Assembly: GCA_900757185.1 (NCBI GenBank)
Contig: CAAEMX010000001.1
Span: 1-64,000 of the forward strand
From: an uncultured Collinsella sp.
GTDB taxonomy: Bacteria > Actinomycetota > Coriobacteriia > Coriobacteriales > Coriobacteriaceae
DNA: 64,000 nucleotides
Direction: 5' to 3'
The notes beneath the pieces are model-generated. The model did not search any database. It worked only from the letters and a program-made list of their open reading frames with translations, and was not told the origin of the DNA. Position numbers and translations under genes: made by a program. Position 1 is the stretch's first letter, and every line of letters begins with the position of its first letter. Shown here piece by piece: positions 40,811-49,978 of this stretch.

Positions 40811-43800
40811 TTAGCGACCGTCGCCGCCGAGCAGCGCCAGAACATCCTCGCGGGTAAACAGCGCCGACGAGATGCCGTCGCCGCCGAGCACGCTGTTGAC
40901 TAGGTCGCGCTTGGACTCCTGCATCTGCATGATGCGTTCCTCGATCGTGTCCTTGGCGATGAGCTTGTACACGGTCACCGTGTGCTGCTGGCCAATACGA
41001 TGCGCACGGTCGGTCGCCTGGTCCTGTGCGGCCACGTTCCACCACGGGTCGTAGTGAATGACCACGTCGGCCGCCGTCAGGTTTAGGCCCACGCCGCCCG
41101 CCTTGAGCGAAATCAAAAAGACCGGAACCTCGCCCGCTTGGAACTGCGCGACCATCTTGGCGCGGCTCTCCTTAGACGAAGCACCCGTGAGCTTAAGAAA
41201 GCCGATGTCCTCCTTGGCCAGGCGCTTGCCGATGATATCGAGCATGCCCGTAAACTGGCTGAACAACAAGATGCGATGCCCGCCGTCGAGTGCGCCGCGC
41301 ACGAGCTCCATACACGTATCGAGCTTTGCGCTCCCCGCCTTGTAATCCTCGTAGTGTAGACGTGGGTCGCAGCAGATCTGGCGCAGCTTGGTGAGCTCGG
41401 CGAGCACCTTGAGCTTGTCCTTCTTAAACTCCCCAGCCTCGCGGTGCTGCACCTGCTGGGCGATGCGGTCCTGGTTGGCCAGATAGAGCTTGCGTTGTTC
41501 GCCGGTAAGCTGTGCCATGACGGTGTCCTCGATCTTCTCGGGCAGGTCGGCCACCACGTCTTCCTTAACACGGCGCAGCACAAACGGCGACACGAGCGCC
41601 TGCAGGCGAGCGGCGCTATCGCCCTCGGCATGCTCGACGGGGCTCTCAAAGCGCTTGGCAAACGACTCGCGCGTCCCCAAAAGGCCCGGCATCAAAAAGT
41701 CGAAGATGCTCCAGAGCTCGGACAGGCGGTTTTCGATGGGCGTGCCCGTCAGGGCAAAGCGCACGCCGGCAGGCAGGCGCTTTGCAGCGCGCGCCACCTG
41801 CGTGAGCGGATTTTTAATGTACTGTGCCTCATCGAGCACCACGCGGGCAAAATCCTGCTCGACGTACTCGTCGATATCGCGCCGCATAAGGTCATACGAC
41901 GTTACGACCACGTTATGCTCGGCCACGCCGGCAATCTGTACACGACGTTGAGCCTTGGCGCCCACAATGGCGCACACATCGAGCGACGGGGCAAAGCGCT
42001 CCAGCTCGGCAGTCCAGTTGTACACGAGTGAGGCCGGGCATACCACGAGCGTGGGCTTGGTGTCCCCCGCCTCCACGCGCGCCAGGATATGCGCGATCAT
42101 CTGGAGCGTTTTGCCCAGGCCCATGTCGTCGGCCAAGATGCCGCCAAGGCCCAGGTGTTCGAGCGAGCCGAGCCACTGGTATCCGTCGACCTGGTAGCCG
42201 CGCATCGTTGCCTTGAGCGATGCCGGCACCGTAAAGTCCATCTTGCCGAGCGTGTCCAGGCGCTCGACGGTGCGGCGGAACGCAGCGTCGCGATCGGCCT
42301 CGAGCGCCGGCGTGCGTGCGAGCATGCTATCGACAAAAAGGGTACTCGACGCGGGAAGCGACACGCCGTCGAGCAGGTCGACGGCATCGACGCCTAGGTC
42401 CTCGGCAAGACCAAACGCGGCACGCGCTCCCTCATCCAGGCGCACGATGTCGCCGGACGTCAGGCGCGCGAACGTCTGGTGGCGCTTGTACGAGTCCAGA
42501 TAGATGGCAAGATCTGCCGCCGAAAGGCCGCTCGCGCCCAGTTCGACATCGAGCAGGTTACTCTTGACGGTCGCGCGCACCGAGAGCTTGGGCGCAGGGC
42601 GGACCGAAATCTGGCGCAGACGGTCGCTGAGCATGACCTCGCCCAGCTCGGACAGGGCAGACAGGCCCTCGGTCAGCAAGTGGAACAGGCTCTCGTCATC
42701 GCGCTCCTCAAACGCCAGGCCGCCCTCGTAGAAATCGAAGTACATGGCAGCCGTGTCCATAACGCGAAACTCCGCCAGCATATCGCGGGGCGGAACGCCG
42801 GGGCGTTGCTCTTCGAAAGGACTGCCCGGAGCACCAAGACTAAAGAGATCAGCCGACCAATCGCCGTAGGTAACCGTAATTTTGCAGGTCACAAGACCAT
42901 CGTCGACGCCGATTGCCATGGCAAAGCTCGCCTCGGGTGCCACAGTATCGAGCGCGGCGGGCGCGGTGAGGTCGGTATAGTCGCGCAAAATGGGCAGCGC
43001 CATACGGCAGAACTCACCCACCTGCTCGGCGGCAATATGGGCGGGCGTGCGGCACGGCAGCAAGCGCGACAAAAAAGGTGCGGCATGCTGAGCAAATGCA
43101 GCGTCGGTACGGCGCGCGCGGCGCGTGTCAACCAAGTAGGCGGCATCGCCCGACGCAAAGCAGTACATATCGGCGGGCAGGCGCAGGTCATAGCTACCAC
43201 CAGCCGCCGGCGCGATTTTGGCGGCAAGAAGTGGTGGGCGCTTAGCGGACGCCTCGTCCTCCCCTTGCGGAGACAGCTCAACCGCCACGTCGTAGGTGCG
43301 ACGCGTCGTCGTCCCCCGCGACCAGGCGGGCTCAAAGGAGATGGTCTGGCCGCGCAGCAGGTCCAGCACATATACGATGCTATGCTCGGACAGCGGCAAC
43401 TGACGCTCGGCAACAAAACCGCTGCGGGCAAAGTCGTACGACGCCGAACGCGAGCTTGTGATGTCATCGAGATAGGCAACTGTCGTCACAACAAGGTTGA
43501 GCAGCTTTGTCGATGTTTCGTCAAAGGCCTCAGGTGAATGGACAAACGTGAGCTTCTTGCCATAGGAGAACGTGCCGCCGCGCACGTAGGCATCGGCCAT
43601 GCCGTCGATGTCCTTGACCACGTAGGAGACCGATCCACAGCGAATGCGGAACTCGAGCGCCCAGCTAAAGCGGTCAGCGAACAGCGGATTGTAGTACGGC
43701 ACCAACGAGGGCTCCAACGCCGCTTTGGGGGCGTCGGAATCAACGGCACCGGCAAGTTTGCGGCGCATGCTCGCCAGCTCATCCATGCGCGCGTCCGAAA

Positions 43801-44266
43801 GATCGGAAAGCGCCGCCACAAGGCTCGGGCTCGTGGGGACGGGCGCCGGGAAGGGAAAGTTGGGGTTGACGGCGGACGCGGCGCGCGCGGGCTGTTTCGG
43901 CTGCGCCGTAAACGTGCGAACCGGCGTGCGCAGCCCCTCAACAGGCTCAATGCCGCTGGTGTCCAGGTACGCCAGCGCTGTGGCGATGGCGTGCTTGCAC
44001 ATACCGGGATAGCGGTATGCGGCGGGGCAGTCGCAGTCGTAGTCGATAACCTCGTGCTCGTCCATATCGAGCGCCACGTGCGTCTTGTACAGGTCGCCGC
44101 GCGAGCCGCGCACCGAGCCCTCAACCGTCACGTTTTTGGAGAAGCGCGAGCCGCTGTCCTCAATCGACAGCACGGCGCCGTTGAGCATGAGCGAGCGGCC
44201 CTTCATAAAGGTGCCGCTCAACGCCGCCTCTTTGCGAAGCGCCTGCACAAACGTCCCCTGCGCCAT
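40811..44266 (-). CDS. SWIM zinc-finger SNF2-family helicase
   Basis: The 1151-residue protein joins an N-terminal SWIM zinc finger (CDCPAAYRYPGMCKHAIA near residue 75) to a long middle region and a C-terminal SNF2/RecF-like ATPase. Walker A is DDMGLGKTLQMI near residue 708, motif II is VLDEAQYIKNP (DEAQ), and motif VI is QATDRAHRIGQQHTV. RapA-like translocases of this kind remodel protein-DNA or transcription complexes. ATG 44266 follows GGAGGAAGTG. It is 29 bp downstream of dnaE and may share its transcript. The exact target is unknown. Confidence 0.93.
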   Translation of the reverse strand: MAQGTFVQALRKEAALSGTFMKGRSLMLNGAVLSIEDSGSRFSKNVTVEGSVRGSRGDLYKTHVALDMDEHEVIDYDCDCPAAYRYPGMCKHAIATALAYLDTSGIEPVEGLRTPVRTFTAQPKQPARAASAVNPNFPFPAPVPTSPSLVAALSDLSDARMDELASMRRKLAGAVDSDAPKAALEPSLVPYYNPLFADRFSWALEFRIRCGSVSYVVKDIDGMADAYVRGGTFSYGKKLTFVHSPEAFDETSTKLLNLVVTTVAYLDDITSSRSASYDFARSGFVAERQLPLSEHSIVYVLDLLRGQTISFEPAWSRGTTTRRTYDVAVELSPQGEDEASAKRPPLLAAKIAPAAGGSYDLRLPADMYCFASGDAAYLVDTRRARRTDAAFAQHAAPFLSRLLPCRTPAHIAAEQVGEFCRMALPILRDYTDLTAPAALDTVAPEASFAMAIGVDDGLVTCKITVTYGDWSADLFSLGAPGSPFEEQRPGVPPRDMLAEFRVMDTAAMYFDFYEGGLAFEERDDESLFHLLTEGLSALSELGEVMLSDRLRQISVRPAPKLSVRATVKSNLLDVELGASGLSAADLAIYLDSYKRHQTFARLTSGDIVRLDEGARAAFGLAEDLGVDAVDLLDGVSLPASSTLFVDSMLARTPALEADRDAAFRRTVERLDTLGKMDFTVPASLKATMRGYQVDGYQWLGSLEHLGLGGILADDMGLGKTLQMIAHILARVEAGDTKPTLVVCPASLVYNWTAELERFAPSLDVCAIVGAKAQRRVQIAGVAEHNVVVTSYDLMRRDIDEYVEQDFARVVLDEAQYIKNPLTQVARAAKRLPAGVRFALTGTPIENRLSELWSIFDFLMPGLLGTRESFAKRFESPVEHAEGDSAARLQALVSPFVLRRVKEDVVADLPEKIEDTVMAQLTGEQRKLYLANQDRIAQQVQHREAGEFKKDKLKVLAELTKLRQICCDPRLHYEDYKAGSAKLDTCMELVRGALDGGHRILLFSQFTGMLDIIGKRLAKEDIGFLKLTGASSKESRAKMVAQFQAGEVPVFLISLKAGGVGLNLTAADVVIHYDPWWNVAAQDQATDRAHRIGQQHTVTVYKLIAKDTIEERIMQMQESKRDLVNSVLGGDGISSALFTREDVLALLGGDGR

Positions 44267-44294
44267 CACTTCCTCCAATCTCACCCGGGGTAGC

Positions 44295-47200
44295 TTAGAT
44301 AACCGTCACGCGACCCTGGTTACCCACAATCGCCTTTGCCTCGGCCAGCAGCGGAATCGAGCGCGCGTTGACCTTGGCCGGCACCTCGGCACGTAGCACG
44401 CGCCCGTCCACCTGCTCGATAAAGATCTCCACGCGGTCGCCGCCCGGGTTGGCGGTAAGCACCGTGGCAAGACGCGCCATATTGCCCTGGCTAAAGCGGC
44501 TGTTGGGCACCATGACCTCAAACACCTTGGGCTTGTTGTTCTCCTCGTTAAGCTCGAGCGGCACGATCTCCTGCGCGATGATCTGGTCGCCGCGGTCCGA
44601 GCGCTCGAGCTTGCCCTTAATGCGCACAAAGGCATCGGACAGCTGCGCGCCGGTCTCGGGATCGACCTCGCCGTACAGGTACCCCTCGGCCTCCTTGTAG
44701 GTCTTGGGGAACACGACGACGGTGGCCTCGCCTTCCATGTCCTCGAGCTGCACGATGCCCATGGGGTCACCGTTTTTGGTCACGCGCTTGGACACGCTCG
44801 AGACCATGCCGGCCCACCACAGCGCCTTGCCCTCGGGAATTTCCTGGTTGATGGTGCCGCCCGTAGGATTCTGAACTTCGTAGCCGGTGTCGATCTGCGA
44901 GAACGAGAAGTCACGCGCCTTGGCTAGTGCATACTCAAACGGGCGCAGCGGGTGGTCCGAGACATAGATGCCCAGGACCTCCTTCTCCTGACTCAACTTG
45001 AGGTGGCGGTCCCATTCCTGGCCATCCGGATCGGGCACGCTCACCTCAAAGCCCGAGCCCTCAACGTCGCCAAACATATCGAAGAACGACGTCTGGCCGC
45101 TCGCGCGATCCTTCTGGCGTTTTACCGCGGCATCGATGATGTTCTCGGGGTTGTTCTTGTCCACAAAGTGCATCATCTGGCGACGCGGATACCCCGTGGA
45201 GTCGAAGGCGCCTGCCTTGATGAGCGATTCGATCACGCGGCGGTTGGCCTGGCTCGAGTCCACGCGCTCGACAAAGTCGTGCAGCGTCTTAAACGGGCCG
45301 CCCGCCTCGCGCTCGGCGATAATCGCCTGCGCCACGCCGGTGCCCACGCCGCGGATGCCGGCCAGACCAAAGCGCACGCCCTCCTTGGTAGCCGTGAACT
45401 CGGTACCGGACTCGTTGACATCTGGCGACAGCACGGGGATGCCGTCGTGACGGCATGCCGAGACGTAGTGCACGATCTTGTCGGTCTTGCCCGTATAGGA
45501 CGTCAGAACGGCCGCCATGTACTCGTGCGGATAGTGCGCCTTGAGCCACGCCGTCTGCATAACCAGAATGGCGTAGCCGGCGGAGTGCGACTTGTTGAAG
45601 GCGTAGGACGCGAACTCGAGAACATCGTCCCAAATCTTCTGGGCGACCTCGCGCGTATAGTTGTTCTTGATGGCGCCGTTCATCCAGTGGTCGTAGGTGG
45701 TCTCGTCGGAGCCATCCTCCCAGTGGAGCACCGTCGACGTGAGCAGCTTGATTTTCTTCTTAGCCACGGGCTTACGGATACGCGAGTCCGATTCGCCCTT
45801 GGAGAAGCCGCACATCTCGACGGAGATGAGCATAACCTGCTCCTGGTAGACCATGGTGCCGTAGGTTTCGCCCAGGATGTCGTCCAGGCGGTCGTCGTAG
45901 GAGACCGCCGGCTCCTTGCCGTTCATACGGTTGATGTAGGACGAAACCATGCCGGCGCCCAGCGGGCCCGGGCGGTACAGGGCGATCAATGCTACGACGT
46001 GCTTGTACTCGGTGGGCTTCATGTTCTTGATCGTGGCCGTCATGCCTGCGGACTCGACCTGGAAGACGCCGGCGGTGTGGCCGGAACCCATGAGCTTAAA
46101 GATCTCGGGGTCGTCAAAAGGAATCTCTTCCTCTTTGATGTCGATGCCGAAGTTCTTTTTGATGTTTGCCTTGGCCTTGGAGATAACAGTCAGCGTGCGC
46201 AGGCCCAAGAAGTCCATCTTGAGCAGGCCCATGTCGGCAACGGTATGGCCCTCGTACTGGGTAATCTCGACGCCGCCCTTGGTGTCGAGCTTGGTGGGCA
46301 CGTGCTCGTTGACGGGGTCGCGGCAGATCAGAACGGCGCACGCGTGCACGCCCTCGCCACGGGTGAGGCCCTCGATTGAGAGCGCCGTGTCGATGATGCG
46401 GCGGGCGTCGTCGTCCTTTTTATATGCCTCGGCAAAATCGGGGTTAAACAGGTCCTCTTTGCCGGGTTGCTTTTCGAGCACCTGCTTGAGCTTGACCTTG
46501 GGGTCGCTCGAGACCATCTTGGACAGACGCTGGCCCATGTAGACCGGGTAGTCCAGGACGCGAGCGGCGTCGTTGATGGCCTGCTTGGCCTTAATGGTCG
46601 AGTAGGTGATGACGTGGGTGACCTTCTCGGGGCCGTAGAGCTGGCGAACGTGCTCCACGACCTCGAGGCGCCGCTCATCGTCGAAGTCCATATCGATATC
46701 GGGCATCTCGGTACGCTGCGGGGACAGGAACCTCTCGAACATCAGGCCGTTCTCGAGCGGATCGAACGCGGTGATGTTCATGGCGTAGGCGACGATAGCG
46801 CCGGCAGCCGAGCCACGGCCGGGGCCGACGCCAATGCCGTTGTCCTTGGCCCATTGCACGTACTCAGCGACGATCAAAAAGTAGGCGGCAAAGCCCTTGT
46901 CGCAGATGACCTTGTATTCGTACTCAAAGCGCTCTTTGATGTTGACGCCACCGATCTCGCGCGTGGCCCAGTCGTCGCCATAGTGTTGGCGCAGGCCCTT
47001 CTCGCACTCGCGGCGGAACTGGCTCTCGTGCGTCTCGCCGGGATCGAGCAACGGGAAGCGCGGCAGGATGATGGAGTCCCAGTCCAGCTCCACGTAGCAC
47101 TTGTCGGCGATCTCGAGCGTGTTGTCGCAGGCCTCGGGGCAATACGGGAACATCGCCCGCATCTCCTCCTCGGTCTTCATATAGAACTCCGAGCCGGTCA

Positions 47201-48098
47201 TGCGCATGCGGTTGGGATCGTCGACCTTGGCGTTCATGCCAATACACATGATGACGTCTTGCACCGGCGCATCCTCGCGGCGCAGGTAGTGGAAGTCGTT
47301 GGTGGCGATGACCTTGACGCCCACCTGCTTGGCGATGTCGATGAGCGTGCGGTCCATCTGCTCGTCGGTCAAGCCGTTATCGGTGGTAATGCCGTGTTCC
47401 TGAATCTCGATATAGAAGTCGCCGGGGTCGAAGGTATCACGGAAGGTCTCGGCCCACTTGATGGCGCCCTCCATATCACCGCGGTCGATGTACTTGGGGA
47501 TGATGCCCGCGATGCAGGCGCTGGTGCAGATCATGCCCTTGGCATGGCGGCGCAGGTTGTCGAGCGTCACGCGCGGCTTGTAGTAAAAGCCCTGCACGGC
47601 GGCCTCGGAGACCGTCTGCATCAGGTTGACGTAGCCCTCTTGGTCCTTGGCCAAAAGGATCATGTGGTAGAGCTCGGGCTTATGGTCGCGGGCGAGCGTC
47701 TCGTCCGGCGTAAAGTAGACCTCGCAGCCAAAAATGGGCTTGATGACCAGGGGCGGCTTGAGCTCGTCGATATTGCCCTTCTCGTCCCACATGGCCATGT
47801 CCTTAACAAACTGGGCATGCTCGCGCGGGTTTTCCTCGGGATCGGGCTCCACCAGCTCGTCGCGGCGGTCCTTTTCCAAGAAGGCCTTGTCGTGGCTCCA
47901 AGTTTTATACTCGGGCGTATTGTGGTTGACGGCGTCGCAGGCCAGCGCAAGGTCGGGCACGCCATACATGTAGCCGTGGTCGGTAATGGCGACGGCGGGC
48001 ATGCCCAGCTCTACGGCGCGGTTGACCATATCCTGGATACGGGTTGCGCCGTCGAGCATGGAGAAGACGGTGTGGTTGTGCAGATGGACGAATGCCAT
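44295..48098 (-). CDS. dnaE: DNA polymerase III alpha subunit
   Basis: Main replicative polymerase subunit, class DnaE1-like by length (1267 residues) and architecture. The PHP domain is at the N terminus (HLHNHTVFSMLDGA). The polymerase core has GVGPGRGSAAGAIVAYA and PDIDMDFDDERR, with two catalytic Asp residues near 470. Helix-hairpin-helix (LAGIRGVGTGVAQAI) and C-terminal OB domains (GMVSSVSKRVTKNGDPMGIV) follow. There is no intein or frameshift. The start ATG 48098 has GGAGC. The next gene downstream is the SNF2-family helicase. Confidence 0.98.
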   Translation of the reverse strand: MAFVHLHNHTVFSMLDGATRIQDMVNRAVELGMPAVAITDHGYMYGVPDLALACDAVNHNTPEYKTWSHDKAFLEKDRRDELVEPDPEENPREHAQFVKDMAMWDEKGNIDELKPPLVIKPIFGCEVYFTPDETLARDHKPELYHMILLAKDQEGYVNLMQTVSEAAVQGFYYKPRVTLDNLRRHAKGMICTSACIAGIIPKYIDRGDMEGAIKWAETFRDTFDPGDFYIEIQEHGITTDNGLTDEQMDRTLIDIAKQVGVKVIATNDFHYLRREDAPVQDVIMCIGMNAKVDDPNRMRMTGSEFYMKTEEEMRAMFPYCPEACDNTLEIADKCYVELDWDSIILPRFPLLDPGETHESQFRRECEKGLRQHYGDDWATREIGGVNIKERFEYEYKVICDKGFAAYFLIVAEYVQWAKDNGIGVGPGRGSAAGAIVAYAMNITAFDPLENGLMFERFLSPQRTEMPDIDMDFDDERRLEVVEHVRQLYGPEKVTHVITYSTIKAKQAINDAARVLDYPVYMGQRLSKMVSSDPKVKLKQVLEKQPGKEDLFNPDFAEAYKKDDDARRIIDTALSIEGLTRGEGVHACAVLICRDPVNEHVPTKLDTKGGVEITQYEGHTVADMGLLKMDFLGLRTLTVISKAKANIKKNFGIDIKEEEIPFDDPEIFKLMGSGHTAGVFQVESAGMTATIKNMKPTEYKHVVALIALYRPGPLGAGMVSSYINRMNGKEPAVSYDDRLDDILGETYGTMVYQEQVMLISVEMCGFSKGESDSRIRKPVAKKKIKLLTSTVLHWEDGSDETTYDHWMNGAIKNNYTREVAQKIWDDVLEFASYAFNKSHSAGYAILVMQTAWLKAHYPHEYMAAVLTSYTGKTDKIVHYVSACRHDGIPVLSPDVNESGTEFTATKEGVRFGLAGIRGVGTGVAQAIIAEREAGGPFKTLHDFVERVDSSQANRRVIESLIKAGAFDSTGYPRRQMMHFVDKNNPENIIDAAVKRQKDRASGQTSFFDMFGDVEGSGFEVSVPDPDGQEWDRHLKLSQEKEVLGIYVSDHPLRPFEYALAKARDFSFSQIDTGYEVQNPTGGTINQEIPEGKALWWAGMVSSVSKRVTKNGDPMGIVQLEDMEGEATVVVFPKTYKEAEGYLYGEVDPETGAQLSDAFVRIKGKLERSDRGDQIIAQEIVPLELNEENNKPKVFEVMVPNSRFSQGNMARLATVLTANPGGDRVEIFIEQVDGRVLRAEVPAKVNARSIPLLAEAKAIVGNQGRVTVI

Positions 48099-48205
48099 GT
48101 GATGAGCTCCGATGCGGGTTCGTGTTCTGACTGAACGATTTTACCGCACGGCACGGACAGCACCCGAACCTAGCCAAACCCACACGGGCAGTCTTTTTGG
48201 GACCT

Positions 48206-48355
48206 TCAAAAAGGGGAATGAGGGCATCCCGATGCATCGAGTATTACTGGAACACCGGCGATACGCTGAATGATTTGTGACGAATAGTCATGTCCATCAA
48301 GAAGGCTCGACGCTTCGGGCAGCTCGTCAATCGATATATCAATTCTTGGAGACAT
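48206..48355 (-). CDS. 49-residue frame overlapping the MFS gene end
   Basis: The frame starts at ATG 48355 inside the last codons of the MFS transporter gene (17-base overlap, different frame) with TAGGAA three bases upstream. The product begins MSPRIDISIDELPEAS and ends DASGCPHSPF. It has no signal peptide. The overlap suggests translational coupling to the transporter. It could be a small accessory protein, a peptide cargo or a fragment of a degraded gene. No family is recognised. Confidence 0.4.
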   Translation of the reverse strand: MSPRIDISIDELPEASSLLDGHDYSSQIIQRIAGVPVILDASGCPHSPF

Positions 48356-49538
48356 GTATTCCTACCATTTTTAAAGAAACAACGGCGGTAATTGCTATCG
48401 CGATTGCGCCAATAACACCGAGCGCTATCTGAATGGGATATAACCCCAACACATATCCAAATATGGAGAAAAACATTGCAGAAAAGAGAGCCCTTACCAG
48501 AGACGCGACGGAAAGGATCGTCGCGCGGAGATCGTCCGCTATCGCGTCTTGGATTAAGTTTTCCGAAGTGATGTACACCACTTCTGGGAGAAAGCAAAGC
48601 ACCATGCTAAGGCCAAACAAACACAGCGGATTTGAAGCGAACCACGGAAGAATCATGAAAAGACCGGCCTCGATTAACATCGAGCCGAGCATGGTATTTC
48701 TTTTCCCGAAACGCGATGAGAAGAAATCTGCTGCAATGTAGGCCGTCGCATTTACTGCATAGGATGCACCGAAAAAGATTCCTATTATGGAGACGGGAGC
48801 ATCAAATGCGTCGAATACCAACTGATTCAAGTTGTAATAACTCCCATAGAATCCATCGAGCATGCTTGTGCCGATTAGAAGAAGCAACACCGCAAAAGCG
48901 GATTCTCCAATGCACCAGGTTTCGCGTCTGAAGATCTTGGCTACGTCAAACCTTTCCTCCCCAGAGTTTTTGGAATGGGTCGTTTCCATCCTCTCAATGG
49001 GATACAGAAGGAGAAGCTGCAGGAGATAGAAAACGGAAACGCATACGTAGAGGGCACTCCAAGATACTTGGGCAATGAATGATCCAAGTACGATTGCCGT
49101 TCCCGTAGCGATTGATTGCGCGGCAAGCAGCCGAGCGTTGATGGTGAGGAAGCGTTCTCCTTGGTCGGCATTTCGAACAATTTCATATAAAAGTGCTTGT
49201 TCGGATCCCGATTGAAGGGAGTAGGCGAGGGCCTCAACAAGGGAAAGCACGACAAGAAAGGGGCCTGAGAGCAACAGCATGCCAGCCGTATGGAAGAAAA
49301 GCAGCAGCACGCCCACTTGAATCGAAAACTTCTTTCCAAAGAAATCGCCTACCAGCCCTGTTGGCAGCTCGAGGACGACCGTGGCAATGTTGAATAGGGC
49401 TTGATAAAGCGCGATTTCCGTGACAGACATTCCTTTATCCGCAAGGAAAAGTAGAAACACTCCCCGATTTAAAACAAATCCCGCGAGAACGAAAAAGGCG
49501 GAATAGATGTGCAGTTGCGTAGCGGCATTCTTATTCAT
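48339..49538 (-). CDS. MFS transporter of lower GC content
   Basis: The 399-residue protein has twelve hydrophobic segments and typical MFS loop signatures (GLVGDFFGKKFSIQVG between helices 2 and 3; SSRFGKRNTM between helices 8 and 9). It probably exports a drug-like compound or a small metabolite. Its GC content is clearly below that of dnaE and addA on both sides and its codons are richer in A/T endings, which suggests acquisition by transfer. ATG 49538 follows GGAAGTGCCAA. A small overlapping frame lies at its end, and a DUF3284-like fragment lies upstream. Confidence 0.88.
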   Translation of the reverse strand: MNKNAATQLHIYSAFFVLAGFVLNRGVFLLFLADKGMSVTEIALYQALFNIATVVLELPTGLVGDFFGKKFSIQVGVLLLFFHTAGMLLLSGPFLVVLSLVEALAYSLQSGSEQALLYEIVRNADQGERFLTINARLLAAQSIATGTAIVLGSFIAQVSWSALYVCVSVFYLLQLLLLYPIERMETTHSKNSGEERFDVAKIFRRETWCIGESAFAVLLLLIGTSMLDGFYGSYYNLNQLVFDAFDAPVSIIGIFFGASYAVNATAYIAADFFSSRFGKRNTMLGSMLIEAGLFMILPWFASNPLCLFGLSMVLCFLPEVVYITSENLIQDAIADDLRATILSVASLVRALFSAMFFSIFGYVLGLYPIQIALGVIGAIAIAITAVVSLKMVGIHVSKN

Positions 49539-49624
49539 TTGGCACTTCCAACAACATTTTTTGTCGGGCTGTTCGCTACTGACTCGAAACCCGAAGTGTT
49601 CACGGTTTCCGATGAAGAGTCACC

Positions 49625-49783
49625 TTACCTTTTGCGGTATGGGCGCTTCTCGTACTTATAGCCGTTGAGCTTGTTGCGGCTGGGACACTTACCCGTGGCG
49701 TTCTCGATATCCTGCATGATGGACCCCGCCAGAGCGTCAAAAAGCTCCTCCGGCGTCACCTCAAGCGTTTTGGTGAGCTGCAT
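49625..49783 (-). CDS. DUF3284-like short protein, probably a fragment
   Basis: The 52-residue frame starts at ATG 49783 with AAGGAGC four bases upstream and TACAAT (49817-49822) as a likely -10. The sequence MQLTKTLEVTPEELFDALAG, followed by IENATGK and LNGYKYEKRPYRKR, matches the opening of DUF3284 proteins, which normally run to about 140 residues. The rest of that domain is missing, so this is either a truncated remnant or a naturally short member. It stands at the edge of the lower-GC MFS island. Confidence 0.55.
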   Translation of the reverse strand: MQLTKTLEVTPEELFDALAGSIMQDIENATGKCPSRNKLNGYKYEKRPYRKR

Positions 49784-49908
49784 GATAGCTCCTTATTCGT
49801 TTGAACCGTTCGAGCTATTGTACCGTCCCAGACTCTCCCATGCGTTGCGGTGCTATTTGGACGATTGAGGGCTTTATTCCGGGGCGGCCGTGTGAGTTTG
49901 CCCAAAGT

Positions 49909-49937
49909 AGCTAAAAGAGCCCCGCCCCAAAAAGACT
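49909..49937. repeat. 29-nt dispersed repeat, copy B
   Basis: Second copy of the repeat at 2014-2042 (27 of 29 identical, same orientation relative to the minus-strand gene end). Here it directly follows a strong hairpin and forms part of the addA terminator. Confidence 0.6.
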
Positions 49938-49967
49938 GCGGTGGAATCGATAGGGATTCCACCGCAG
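49927..49967 (-). terminator. terminator of addAB
   Basis: A perfect 13-bp stem (49936-49948 with 49955-49967) with a 6-nt loop is followed on the minus strand by TCTTTTTGG. It ends the addB-addA transcript. Confidence 0.9.
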
Positions 49968-49978
49968 GTTGTTGAGGG

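Noticed and set aside
46467..48134. A 555-codon plus-strand frame opposite dnaE
   Set aside because: Composition is typical of antisense frames in GC-rich DNA and dnaE on the other strand is unmistakable.
48110..48160. GTTC-N5-GAAC upstream of dnaE as a possible LexA box
   Set aside because: The half-sites are in the wrong order (GTTC...GAAC instead of GAAC...GTTC) and the spacing is five, so it does not fit the LexA operator.
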